NCBI GenBank assembly: GCA_963575745.1
Contig: CAUYUJ010008102.1
Span: forward strand, 47,501-111,500
DNA: 64,000 nucleotides
Source: Prorocentrum cordatum
Taxonomy: Eukaryota > Sar > Dinophyceae > Prorocentrales > Prorocentraceae
Direction: 5' to 3'
In this document: piece by piece, positions 11,975-22,899 of the stretch
Numbering within the stretch: position 1 is the first letter of the stretch
Layout: each line of letters opens with the position of its first letter
Notes under the pieces: generated by a model
What the model saw: the letters and a program-made list of their open reading frames with translations, nothing else
Told to the model about the DNA's origin: nothing
The model's database searches: none
Position numbers and translations under genes: made by a program

Positions 11975-12342
11975 CCGCTCTTGCACCGTCATCGTCTCGT
12001 TCGGCTCCGCTCGCCTCAGCGGCGCTATCGGTCATATGCTCCTCTTCCTCCTCCTCCTCCTCCTCCTCTTCCTGCTTCCTGCTTCTCGTCCTTCGTCGTT
12101 ATCATCCCTTCGCCTCCCCCAGAAGAAGGAAGAACAACTACATGAACATAGAAGTTCGGAGTTTCGTACACGTTGGAAGGGACCTCTGCGCACTGCCCAT
12201 GAGAGCAGGAACGCAGCTGAGCACACGAGGGCGTGCAGGCAGCTACGGAACTCGGACATGCAGAAGCAAGGTGCGGACGACGCTGCAGAGCCCTACGAGA
12301 GCTGAATGGACAGCGCGAGCGCCAAATCTACAAGTGGCCAGG

Positions 12343-12476
12343 GGGCCCCGCGCGGATTTCTTGGATGGGTGCTGGGCCCGCCCCCTCGGCGCGCGGAACC
12401 CGCCAGGGGGGCGGCGCCGGAGGCGCCGCCACGGAGCCCAGCGTCGATCCCAAAAATCCGCGTGGAACTCCGGCGA
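12343..12476. mobile_element. GC-rich foldback element, family F1, copy 1
   Basis: An imperfect inverted repeat. The left arm contains CCGCGCGGATTTCTTGGATG and the right arm, read in reverse complement, CCACGCGGATTTTTGGGATC, with a GGCGGCGCC core. The same arms occur at 43087-43265 and 45331-45513. This copy is not in recognisable coding sequence. Confidence 0.7.
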
Positions 12477-12495
12477 TATCTGGTTATGCTTGGGT

Positions 12496-12560
12496 CGGGC
12501 ATGTCCCCCTCCAGGCGGATTTGGGGGAAAAATGTGCTTATTTCTTAATAGTAACAAGAA
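12496..12560. mobile_element. Partial foldback element, family F4 left end
   Basis: GGGTCGGGCATGTCCCCCTC followed by AGGCGGATTTGGGGG resembles the left arm of the elements at 41273 and 41571. No matching right arm follows, so this is a truncated copy. Confidence 0.5.
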
Positions 12561-12654
12561 AAAATACTCTGGCGGTAGGACCCCGCACGAAAATCTATTT
12601 TGCTTGTCCCTCGGCCTTTTCTGTTCGGCTGGTGGAGGCCTCCCTCCCGCCCTC

Positions 12655-12780
12655 TGCGTCGTCGTCCTCCTCCTCCTCGTCCTCCCCTCCTCGTCCTCCT
12701 CCTCCTCCTCCTCCTCCTCCTCCTCCTCCTCCTCCCCCTCCTCCTCATCCTCATCCTCATCCTCATCCTCCTCCTCCTTA
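12655..12780. repeat. TCC microsatellite
   Basis: TCC/CTC triplets with some CAT interruptions. Looser pyrimidine-rich sequence continues to about 12990. Confidence 0.9.
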
Positions 12781-13227
12781 TCATCCTTATCATCCTTGGC
12801 CTCCTCCTGTTCACTATCGTCCTACCCGTTGCATGTCTTATCCTCTTGCTCTTCCGCCTCCTCCTTCTCCCCCTCTTCCTCCTCGTCCTCCGCTTCCTCC
12901 TCTCCCTCCCCCATCCTCCTCGTATTATTCCTCCTCTTCGTTCTATTCTTTCTCCTCCTTCACCTCCCTTCCTTGTCCCCCTCCTCATATCCGTCCCGCC
13001 CGTTATCCTCAAGCACCTATCCTTCCTCCTCGCAGGAGCGCGCGCGTCGGTTTTCCTCGGCGCCGCCGCGGCCTCGGCCAGCGCGGGCGCATTCTCGAAT
13101 GGCCGCATAGCGCAGCCGCTGGGGCAACCTCGCGGGCCTGGTCGCCGGGGCAACCCCGCGAACCATTGACGCGCGAGACCAAGCCGTTGGGACAACCCCG
13201 CGGGCTTCGAGCGGGCCGCAGCCGCGC

Positions 13228-14007
13228 TCAGGCGAGAGGCAGCACTGGGCCTAGCTCTGCCGCGAGCTGCTCCGCCTCTGCCCCGGAGCTCTTCGCTATC
13301 TCGTCGAACTTCTCGAGTGCCTTCCGCAAGGACGCTGGCGGCCCTCGCCCCAGAAACTCGCGCGAGGGCGGCCGCGGGATCAGTTTTTTCCGCAAGCACG
13401 CGGCGCGGGAGCAGCCACCACTGGTCGTCCGACATGCCCGCGCGGCCAGCGTTCTCGCCCCTCGCGCTATCGACGGCGACGCCCTTCCGCAGCGCCTGGA
13501 CCTGCGACAGCGTGGAGGTGAGGTAGGACGCATGCGCCACGGTGAACCCCGCGCGGCGCGCGGCGTGCAGCCCCGATCTCTGCCACGTGAAATCCTGCTC
13601 GCTGGGCCTGAACATCAGCAAGCTCCGCGACCGCGCCTCGGCCTCGCCGTCGTCGTCGGCGCCTGCGGCGCCGTCGCAACAGCTCGGCGACTTCCTGGAA
13701 TATCGGAGACTCCTTGAGGCCGCGCCCCTGCAGCCAGGACCCCCTGCGGTAGGAAGCGGGGACGAAAGAGCTGGCCTGGCGTGCGCTCCTCGTGCCGCTG
13801 CTCGTCCTCGGGGTGGAACTCGAAGGACACGACGGTGGCCCCGTGCTCCTGCACGAATCCCAACTTCTTCTTCAACTCTTCCTGCACTGCAGTGAATCGC
13901 ACCTCCATGCCGACGTGGGCCGGTAAGACGTCGTGGATGTCCCTGGTCTTCTGCATGTTCGGGACGTTCAGGAGGCGCCGACCCGCGTCGGGATAATCGT
14001 GTTGCAC
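13228..14007 (-). pseudogene. Pif1-like helicase C-terminal half, frameshifted
   Basis: Fragments of one helicase-like protein lie in order on the minus strand but in different frames. First comes RLLNVPNMQKT, LPAHVGMEVRF and GFVQEHGATVVSFEFHPEDE (about 13985-13790), resembling the post-motif region of Pif1/RecD-type superfamily 1 helicases. Then GLKESPIFQEVAELL in a second frame. Then SYLTSTLSQVQALRKGVAVD, matching the SQGQTL-type motif, and GMSDDQWW in a third (about 13550-13410). The tail FLGRGPPASLRKALEKFDEI follows in yet another frame and ends at a stop at 13228. At least three frame changes are needed, so it is probably dead, although unseen introns could account for some. The N-terminal Walker A part is absent; upstream lies the satellite at 14.09 kb. 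Confidence 0.6.
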
Positions 14008-14084
14008 TCGTCCACGGCCTGCAAGAAAACGAGGAGCACGCCCAGACGCCGCAAGTCGCGACGAGCGCGTGGCGTGTTGATCCG

Positions 14085-15515
14085 CCTCGCAATTTACTCA
14101 CAAAAGAGGCCCCCGCCTCATACTTCCGCCATACTCAGGGCTCAGGAGCCCAAAAGTGAAGAGGCTACAAGATTCCGATGACCCGCTCGGATTACTAACA
14201 TGGCATGCGAGCCCCATCGGGAGGGAGCTCGCGCCTGAGACTTCCTCGCAATTCACTCACAGACGAGGCTCCTGCCTGAGACTTCAGCCATACTCAAGCT
14301 TGAAGAGGCCAACCAATGACGACGGTTACAATGTTCCGATGACCCGCTCGGATTAATAACATGATCTGCGGGCACCACATGGAGGAGGTTCCCGCCTGAG
14401 ACGTCCTCGCAATTCACTCTCACAGACGAGGCTCCCATCTGATACCTCCTCCATCTTCAGTCCGCAAAACCCAAAAAGTGACGACGGTTACAAGATTCCG
14501 ATGACCCACCTTGATTAATAACATGATCTGCGGGTACCATAGGGAGGAGGCGCCCGCCTGAGACTTTCTCGCAGTTCACTCACAGACGACGCTCCCGCCA
14601 GATACCACCTCCATATTCAGGCCTCAGGAGCCCAAGTGTGGCAACAGTTGCAAGATTCCGGTGACCCACCTTGATTAGTAACATGATCTTCGGACCCCAC
14701 ACGGAGGAGGTTCCCGCCTGAGACGTCCGCCACACTCAAGCTTGACAAAGCCAACAATGACAACCAGTACGCGATCCCGATGGCCCGCTCGGATTAATAA
14801 CATGATCTGCGGGCCCCATAGGGAAGGAGCTCCCGCCTGAGACTGCCCGCGATTCACTCATAGACGAGGCTCCCGCCTGAGATTTCCGCCACATTAAAAG
14901 CTGGAAAAACCTAAAATTGACGATTGATATAGGATTCCGTTGACCCACTCGGATTGATAATATGAACTGCGGGCCCCATACGGACGGGGTTTCCGCCTGA
15001 GAGTTCCTCGCAATTCACTCACAAACGAGCCTCCCGCCTCATACTTCCGCCATATTCAGGCCTCAGGAGCCCAAACGTGACGACGGCTACAAGATTACGA
15101 TGACCCGCTCGGATTACTAACATGACCTGCGAGCCCCATAGGGAGGGGGCTCCCGCCTGAGACTTCCTCGCAATTCGTCACAGACGAGGCTCCCGCCTGA
15201 GACTTCAGCCATACTCAAGCTTGAAGAGGCCAAAAGTGACGGTTACAATGTTCCGATGATCCGCTCGGATGAATAACACTACCTGCGGGCCCCATAGGGA
15301 CGGGGCTTGCGCCTGAGACTTCCTCGCAGTTCACTCACAGACGACGCTCCCGCCTGATACCTCCCCCATATTCAAGCTTGAGGACGCCAGAAGTGACGAC
15401 AGGTATAGGACTCCGATGACCCGCTCGCATTAGCAACATGAGCTGCGAGCCCCATGAGGAGGGGGCTCCCGCCTGAGACTTCCTCGAAATTAATTCACAG
15501 ACGAAGCTCCCAACT
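14085..15515. repeat. Satellite, unit about 160 bp, about 9 copies
   Basis: CCGATGACCCGCTCGGATTA-like words recur at about 14177, 14336, 14499, 14660, 14777, 14938, 15099, 15253 and 15414. Each unit also holds ACATGATCTGCGGGCCCCAT, GGCTCCCGCCTGAGACTTC (often twice, giving an inner sub-repeat of about 80 bp) and CGCAATTCACTCACAGACGA. Copies differ by small indels. No coding frame spans more than one unit. Confidence 0.93.
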
Positions 15516-15659
15516 GAGATGAGTGTGTGAGTGAATGAGTGAGTGAGTGAGTGAGTGAGTGAGTGAGTGAGTGAAGATGATGATAATGACGATGGTGATG
15601 ATGGTGATGACGATGGTGATGATGATGATGATGACGATGGTGATGATGATGACGACGAC

Positions 15660-15690
<31 letters not shown>

Positions 15691-15693
15691 GTA

Positions 15694-15766
<73 letters not shown>

Positions 15767-15925
15767 GAGTGCGAATGAGTGAGTGAGTGGGCAGGTATGT
15801 GGGTGAGTGAGTGGGTGAGTGCGTGAGTGAAAGATAATGATGGAACTGTGAGTGAGTGTGAGTGGGTGAGTGATTGAGTGAGTGTGCGAAGGGAGGAGAG
15901 AGAGAGAGAGAGAGAGCGAGGGGGA
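15516..15925. repeat. GTGA, GAT and GAGA microsatellites
   Basis: GTGA/GAGT tetramers (15520-15565), GAT triplets (15570-15768), again GTGA/GAGTG words (15770-15890) and GAGAGA (15893-15920). Confidence 0.95.
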
Positions 15926-15984
15926 GAGGAGGAGTAGAGATCCCGCGCGGCGGGTGTGGGAAAAAGTGTTCACAAATGATCAAA

Positions 15985-16065
15985 AATAGTTGAAAAATCT
16001 TCCCAACAATATGTTTTGACTATTTTTGAATTTTCCTCCTGTAGAGGGACAGGCCCGACTTGATC
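15985..16065. mobile_element. Partial foldback element, family F4 right end
   Basis: The sequence TTTTTGAATTTTCCTCCTGT then AGAGGGACAGGCCCGACTT matches the right ends of the elements at about 41400 and 41720. The left arm is missing. Confidence 0.6.
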
Positions 16066-16454
16066 CTCGACCATCATGCTCGGGGGCGTCCAAGAGGGGA
16101 GGCTCAGGGGTGGGGGGCAACGGACGCATTGAGACAAGAAGGACCATGAAATCCGCGGAGATATCACGGCTCCGTCCATGATATCCCCCCTAGTGATCCC
16201 TCCCCCGGCGCTCCCAACACCTCCCAGGAGAGCATCTAATCCAATCGATAAGTCGGATCGGCAGTCGAAGTGAATCGGATCGGCAGGAATCGGCAGCAAG
16301 ATCAGGAGGAATCGAATCGGCGGAAATCAACATGCTAGCAAGGCCTCTATTGAGAAGGCGGAGCCCAAAACAAAATCCGAAGTCGAACCGTACCGAAATC
16401 GGAATCGATTGAAATCGAACCGAACCGAGTCGGAGGAGTCGAAACGAGCCCTGC

Positions 16455-16905
16455 CCCCTCCTCCTCCTCCTCCTCCTCCTCCTCCTCCTCCTCCTTCCTC
16501 CTCCCTCCTCCGCGGCTTCCTTCTCCTCCTCCTCCTCCTCCTCCTCCTCCTGCTCTCCTCCTCCTCCTCACCCTCCTTCCTCCTCCCTCCTCCGCGGCTT
16601 CCTCCTTTTCTCCTGCTCCTCCTCTCCTCCTCCTCCTCCTCAACCTCCTTCCTCCTCCCTCCTCCGGCGCCTCCTCCTCCTCCTCCTCCTCCTCCTTCCT
16701 CCCTCCTCCCTCCTCAAACCCTCCTTCCTCCTCCCTCCGCCGCGGCTTCCTCCTCCTTCTCCTCCTGCTCCTCCTCCTCCTCCCCCCTCCCTCACTCCCT
16801 CCTCCCTCCTCCGGCCTCCTCCTCCTCCTCCCCTCCTGCTTCTCCGCCTCCTCCTCCTCCTCCTCCTCCTCCTCCTCCTCCTTCTCCTCCTCCCCCTCCC
16901 CGCTC
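16455..16905. repeat. TCC microsatellite block
   Basis: CCTCCTCCT words interrupted by a repeated phrase TCCTCCCTCCTCCGCGGCTT (about 16497, 16580 and 16733), which shows segmental duplication inside the tract. Confidence 0.95.
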
Positions 16906-17044
16906 GGCTCCGCTCGCCTCGGGGGCGCCGACTTGAGCCACCGGAGCCCGGGGCGCTCGCCCACCACGGGCGACCTCTCCGTGGACTGGCAGCGCTCCAG
17001 CACGTGAGGCTGACCGCTCGGGAGGCCCACGTCAAACCTGTGGG

Positions 17045-17047
17045 GGA

Positions 17048-17109
<62 letters not shown>

Positions 17110-17110
17110 A
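17045..17110. repeat. CGT microsatellite
   Basis: Perfect CGT triplets, about 21 copies, between the TCC and GGA blocks. Confidence 0.97.
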
Positions 17111-17139
17111 CGGCATGCCGACGCCGATGAGAGGGCAGG

Positions 17140-18070
17140 TCAGGAGGCAGGAGGGAGAGAAAAGCAGGAGGGGGAGGAGGGAGGAGGGGAGGGGGAAAGG
17201 GGGGGAGGCAGGGTTTGGCTTGACTTGGGTTGGCGCTAAAGTCGGCGGAGTGGGCCAGGAAGAAGCAGGGAAGAGTGCGGGGGAGAGGGTGGACAGGAAG
17301 GGAGAAGGAGGAGGATACGCGCGAAGAGCAGGACGGGAGAAGGAGGCGGAGGAGGAGGAGGGCTCGAGGCCTCGGAGAGGAGGAGGAGGACGAGGAGGAC
17401 GAGGAGGAGGAAGAGAAGGAGGAGGAGGAGGAGAGGAGGAGGAGGAGGAGGAGGAGGAGGGATGAGGAGGAGGAGGAGGAGGGGAGGACCGAGGAGGAGG
17501 AGGGAGGAGGAGGAGGGAGAGGAGGGAGGAGAGAGGAGGAGGAGCGGAGGAGGAGGAGGAGGAGGAGGAGGAGGGGGAGGACGAGGAGGAGAGGAGGGAG
17601 GAGGAGGGGAGGAGGAGGAGGAGGAGGAGGAGGAGGAGGAGCGGGAGGAGAAGGAGGAGGAGGAGGAGGAGGAGGAGGACAGGAGGGGGAGGAGGAGGAG
17701 GAGGAGGGAGGGGCAGGAGGAGGGGGAGGAGGAGGGAAGAGGAGGAGGAGGCGGAGGAGGAGGAGGAGGAGGGGAGGGGAGGAGGAGGGAGGAGGAGGGA
17801 GGGGAGGGAGCGGAGCGAGCTGGGGAGGAGGAGGAGGAGCAGGAGCAGGGGAAGGGGTAGGAGGGGTGGGAGGAGCTGCAACCAATACTTGCTGAACATG
17901 CGGCCGTCGTCTTGAGGCCCGAAGCCCTCGTACGGAACCCGCGCGCCCTGGCAGTAGTGGAGGAAATGCGGGAGCCGGTGGTGCCCCGTGCGCTGGACGC
18001 TGCGGAGTACATCCTCGAGATCCTCCTCCTCCTCCTCCTCCTCCTCCTCCTCCTCCTCCTCCTCCTCCAC
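17140..18070. repeat. GGA block then short TCC block
   Basis: The plus strand is almost pure purine from about 17140 to 17865 (GGA, GAG, GGGA), separated by 150 bp of GC-rich unique sequence from a TCC run at 18020-18070. With the TCC block upstream, strand polarity flips twice in 1.6 kb. Confidence 0.95.
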
Positions 18071-18104
18071 CAGGAAGTCGGAAACGGCTCAGAACTCCCG
18101 CCCC

Positions 18105-18365
18105 ACGGCTGTTCTGGTGGCGGAGGCCCTGGAGCTTTCGACGCCATCGCCCGGGCAACATGCTTCGCCGCGGGCAGCTTACATGACTCCCTCCCTAAAC
18201 AACTCGTGTGTGAGGATCATACCTGTTTTCCCATACGAAACCGAAGACGGGTTGACAGTGATCTGGAATCGTGACCCAGACCTGGAGGCGGATGCCCTGG
18301 AGCTCTCGACGCCATCGCCTGGGCAGCATGCGTGGTGCGGGCAATTTACGGTGGGGGCATTGGAC
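18105..18365 (+). repeat. Two-copy direct repeat
   Basis: GCCCTGGAGCTTTCGACGCC at about 18126 and GCCCTGGAGCTCTCGACGCC at about 18293 begin two related segments of about 55 bp that continue with ATCGCC, GGGCA and CATGC words. Confidence 0.75.
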
Positions 18366-18596
18366 AAGGAGCCCGTAGGCAAGGAACCCACTTTCTGGAA
18401 GCGGTGGAACTCCAATCATGGATCGCCCATAGATATCACCATCGCCCTCATCAGTCAGGGAATCCTCCAGGGCCTGCAGCCTCCTGGGCACACTCCTTCA
18501 CGAACGCCCACACCGTACCCCTGTGCCCCCGATAATGAATCCTCAGGGGATAATAAAGTTCGGGGTCTGGCGGGGATAATCAACGATTTTCCCGGC

Positions 18597-18684
<88 letters not shown>

Positions 18685-18690
18685 CCTGGG
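18597..18690. repeat. GAT microsatellite
   Basis: Uninterrupted GAT triplets, about 28 copies. Confidence 0.97.
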
Positions 18691-19044
18691 CGATCGTGTA
18701 GACTGACCTTTGAGATCTTGGCACAAGACTGACTCGACATATCTCGAGTCTGGACGCCCGTGTACACTGACCTTGTAAATATTGGCCGTGTGAGGGATGC
18801 GCTAAAAAAGTCCGCCGCCCCCCTTGTGGGGTCACCAGGCTGTAGGCGCGTGATTCGCAGTTTCCTGTACCAGTTGTAGTTTCTAGTTTCCAGTGTTACA
18901 GTTCTGCTTCTTGCTGGTTACTGTAACTAGTTGACTTCTTGCTGGTTACTGTAACTAGTTGATTGACCGCGCGAGGGGGGGGGAGGCCCAAACAATTTTT
19001 TAGCACCCCCTGGGCGCGTTGTCTGAATTGCTGGGGGGGCTCGA

Positions 19045-19705
19045 AATCGACACCCCTCACGCAGATCCGCGGGGTCAGGGTCCAAAAACACATGGGATTT
19101 GCCACATTTCTGAAATTCGGTGCCACCCCTCACGCAGATCCGCGGGGTCAGGGTCCAAAAACACATGGGATTTGCCACATTTCTGAAATTCGGTGCCACC
19201 TCCCGCAGATCCGCGGTCAGGGTCCAAAACGGGATTTGCCACATTTCTGAAATTCGGTGCCACCCCTCACGCAGATCCGCGGGGTCAGGGTCCAAAAACA
19301 CATGGGATTTGCCACATTTCTGAAATTCGGTGCCACCCCTCACGCAGATCCGCGGGGTCAGGGTCCAAAAACACATGGGATTTGCCACATTTCTGAAATT
19401 CGGTGCCACCCCTCACGCAGATCCGCGGGGTCAGGGTCCAAAAACACAGGGATTTGCCACATTTCTGAAATTCGGTGCCACCCCTCACGCAGATCCGCGG
19501 GGTCAGGGTCCAAAAACACAGGGGATTTGCCACATTTCTGAAATTCGGTGCCACCCCTCACGCAGATCCGCGGGGTCAGGGTCCAAAAACACATGGGATT
19601 TGCCACATTTCTGAAATTCGGTGCCACCCCTCACGCAGATCCGCGGGGTCAGGGTCCAAAAACACAGGGGATTTGCCACATTTCTGAAATTCGGTGCCAC
19701 CCTTC
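19045..19705 (+). repeat. 73-bp satellite, 9 copies
   Basis: Units begin CACCCCTCACGCAGATCCGC and contain GGGTCAGGGTCCAAAAACAC and GATTTGCCACATTTCTGAAA. Starts at about 19047, 19120, 19193, 19257, 19330, 19403, 19475, 19548 and 19621 give a 73-bp period with one 64-bp and one 72-bp copy. Copies are nearly identical, implying recent amplification. A 29-bp two-copy repeat (CTTGCTGGTTACTGTAACTA) precedes it at 18910-18965. No spacers of unique sequence, so not CRISPR. Confidence 0.96.
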
Positions 19706-20039
19706 ACGCACATCCATCGCAAGGCGTGGTAACCCAAACTGCGAGAACTCCCTCGGCCCTTTCATCGCAAGGTGTGGTAACCAAGCCCTTAAACCATACA
19801 CGTCTTACCAATCGCCAGGTGTGGTAACCCCTCTTGTGATCAGTTGGTTTTGCTGATTGCGACTCGGCTTCGCATGAAGTTTCGATACTGCTTCACGACA
19901 GCGCCAAGGCCTCATGACTTAGCTCTTCCATGGCCCATTCTCCGAGAGAGGGGGCCGGCGGCAGGGGGCGAAGCCCTTACGGATAAATGCAATGCTCTAC
20001 CTGCTCGAGAAGCGCAAGCAACTTCAAAATCCAATCGGT

Positions 20040-20190
20040 CCCCATGGCCCTGCCACACGTTCCTGACTCGGGAACGGCTGAGAAAGTGAGAACCCCATGG
20101 CCCTGCCGCACGTTCAAACTGAAATGGTGAGCGTTCCATAGCCCTGCCACACGCTCGTGATTGCGAAAGCTGAAATGGTGAGACAACCAT
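20040..20190 (+). repeat. Three-copy tandem repeat, about 50 bp
   Basis: CCATGGCCCTGCCACACGTT and two variants (20040, 20092, 20138), each followed by a GAAANGGTGAG-like word. Confidence 0.75.
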
Positions 20191-20684
20191 TGCCATGCTC
20201 AGCGTGTTTGATGATGTTGCTAGTCAACATAAGATGATAGCAACTTCGATTCGCATCTTCCCCCGGGGATAATCAAGTTCGGCCTCGCCGCCCCTCTCCA
20301 CAATCAAGTCCTATTGAGACGGGGATCGTACATATTCAGGGGGTTAACGGGCGGGGGTACTGTTTTATCCGGGGCGGGGGGATATTCGATTCCCCACGAC
20401 ATCGAATTCGAGTGGACAGTGATCCGTGATCGGCAGGGCGCCGCTGTCTCCCGTCGCCTCCCGGCGTCCCCCGGAGTCGCCCCTTGGCCCCGGTTGTCTC
20501 CCGTGGCTTCCCGCGTCCCTCCAGGGGTCTCCGTCTGCGCCCCCTGTTCCGCCACGGAGCAGGGCTGCTCACGGCACTCCGCCGCAGAACAGTGCGCAGC
20601 GGCCCTGGCCCAGGGGCCCCCGAGGCGGGCCCCGCACGCCGAGACTGCCGCGCAACACCTGCAGTATTTATCGGGAGTCTCCTC

Positions 20685-22420
20685 CTCCTCCTCTTCCTCC
20701 TCCTCCTCCTCCTCCTCTTCCTCCTCCTCCTCCTGCTCCTCCTGCTCCTCCCCCTCCTCTTCCTCCTCCACCTCCTCCTCCTTCTCCTCCTCCTCCTCCG
20801 CCTCCTCCTTCTCCCCCTCCTCCTCCTCCTCTTCCTTCCTCCTCCTCCTCCTCTTCTCCTCCCTCCTCCTCCTCCTCCTCCTCCTTCTCCTCCTCCTCCT
20901 CCTCCTCTTCATCCTTCTCCTCTCCTCTTCCTCCCTCCTCCTCCTCCTCCTCCTCCTCTCTCCTGTTCCTCCTGCTCCGGGGCGGGCCTTCGTTTCCAGC
21001 CCGGGGCGAAATCGCCACCAAGGCCAAACGAGAGCTCCCCGGTCTGATCCTGGGCGGAGTTTCCGAGATTCCTGCGGGCCTCGCTGGGCTCGTGGATATT
21101 CGCGCTGTCCGTCAGCACAGAGCACTTTGGCTACCGTGCAAGATGCTTCTTGTGCCATGGGCCCAGAGCTTGCTCGCCGCACCCAGACCCGTGCCAGCGC
21201 GCGGCCATGTTTGCGACCCCCCTCCTCCACCAATCCCCGCCGTCCTCCTCCTCCTCCTCCTTCCTCCTCCTCCTCCTCCTCCTCCTCCTCCTCCTCCTCC
21301 TCCTCCTCTCCTCTTCCTCCCCTCCTCTTCCTCCTCCACCTCCTCCGTCCTTCTCCCCTACCCTCCTGCACCTCCTCCACCTCCTCCTTCTCCCCCTCCT
21401 CCTCCTCCTCTTCCTCCTCCTCCTCCTCTTCTCCTCCTCCTCTTCCTCCTCTCCTCCTCCTCCTCCTCCTCCTCCTCCTCATCCTTCTCCTCCTCCTCTT
21501 CCTCCTCCTCCTCCTCCTCCTCTTCCTGTTCCTCCTGCTCCGGGGCGGCCTTCGTTCCAGCCCCGGGGCGAAATCGCCACCAAGGCCAAACGAGCTCCCC
21601 GGTCTGATCTGGGCGGAGTTTCCGAGATTCCTGCGGGCCTCGCCGGGCTCGTGGATATTCGCGCTGTCCGTCAGCACAGAGCACTTGGCTACCGTGCAAG
21701 ATGCTTATTGTGCCATGGGTCCAGAGCTTGCTCGCCGCACCCAGACCCGTGCCAGCGCGCGGCCATGTTTGCGACCCCCTCCTCCACCAGATCCTCCACC
21801 TCCTCCTCCTCCTCCTCCTCTCCTCCTCCCTCTCCTCCTCTTCCTCTCTCCTCCTCCTACTCCTCCTCCTGCTCCTCCTGCTCCTCCCCTCCTCTTCCTC
21901 CTCCACCTCCTCCTCCTTCTCCTCCACCTCCTCCTTCTCCCCCTCCTCCTTCCTCTTCCTCTCTCCTCCTCCTCCTCCTCTTCCTCCTCCTCCTCTTCAT
22001 CCTCCTCCTCCTCCTCCTTCTCCTCCTCCTCCTCCTCCTCCTCCTCCTCTTCATCCTTCTCCTTCTCCTCCTCCTCTTCCTGTTCCTCCTGCTCCGGGGC
22101 GGCCTTCGTTCCAGCCCCGGGGCGAAATCGCCACCAAGGCCAAACGAGCTCCCCGGTCTGATCTGGGCGGAGTTTCCGAGATTCCTGCGGGCCTCGCTGG
22201 GCTCGTGGATATTCGCGCTGTCCGTCAGCACAGAGCACTTGGCTACCGTGCAAGATGCTTCTTGTGCCATGGGCCCAGAGCTTGCTCGCCGCACCCAGAC
22301 CCGTGCCAGCGCGCGGCCATGTTTGCGACCCCCTCCTCCACCAGATCCTCCGCCTCCTCCTCCTCCTCCTCCTCCTCCTCCTCCTCTTCCTGCTCCTCCT
22401 ACTCCTCCCCCTCCTCTCCC
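20685..22420. repeat. Higher-order repeat: 260-bp unit plus TCC arrays, 3 copies
   Basis: A GC-rich unit of about 260 bp occurs at about 20968-21230, 21538-21795 and 22090-22350. It starts near GCTCCGGGGCGGCCTTCGTT, includes GAAATCGCCACCAAGGCCAA, CGTCAGCACAGAGCACTT and CTTGCTCGCCGCACCCAGAC, and ends GGCCATGTTTGCGACCCCC. Each is followed by 250-300 bp of TCC/CTT triplets. The copies are nearly identical, so unit and microsatellite were amplified together. Long frames translate into Ser/Leu/Pro or Arg/Glu/Gly runs and are not genes. Confidence 0.93.
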
Positions 22421-22424
22421 CTCC

Positions 22425-22765
22425 TCCACAATTACGCAATATGAATACTACTCTCCCTCTTCCCCTGATGACGGTTTGAAAATGACCGACCCCCCCCCGC
22501 GTACTGTTTTTTTACACACAGGTTTCCCCGGAATTGGGTCTTCGCCTGCATTTGTTTCCCAAATGCTGCTCTCGCTGAGGCGCCGGCCTCATTTTCGGGC
22601 CCCGCTCGTTCCGAATCGTGCTCCCGATGCAGCGCTGGCCTCATTTCCGTGCTTCCGCTCGTTCCGAATCGTGCTCCCGCTGCAGCGCTGGCCTCATTTC
22701 CGCGCTTCCGTTCGTTTCGACTCGTGCTCCCGCTGCAGCGCTGGCGTCATTTTCCGTGCCATGCC
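22425..22765 (+). repeat. Dispersed repeat R1, copy B
   Basis: Second copy of the block at 6425-6765, in the same order and also directly after a TCC array. It carries at least three sub-repeats of about 50 bp containing GTTCCGAATCGTGCTCCCGC. The sequence after it (22760-22860) is rich in ATGCC/ATGCAATGC words. Confidence 0.85.
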
Positions 22766-22899
22766 ACGGCATGCAATGCAATGCTAGGTTGATACTACGC
22801 TTTGCGGTGCTCTTCTACGCCATGCCATGCCGTGCTCTACAATGCATCGCGTACCCTTTAGGGATCATTGCCCTGCTCGACATCCGACTGAGCGAGTAG

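Noticed and set aside
16347-18161. 604-codon minus-strand frame with a Ser/Leu-rich and an Arg/Glu-rich half
   Set aside because: Follows exactly the TCC and GGA blocks; no domain.
19045-19705. CRISPR array
   Set aside because: The repeats are contiguous 73-bp units with no unique spacers and no cas genes; the genome is eukaryotic.
20314-22787. Frames of 393-615 codons on the plus strand
   Set aside because: They consist of Ser, Leu or Pro runs from TCC arrays plus the 260-bp repeat; three overlapping frames are equally long.
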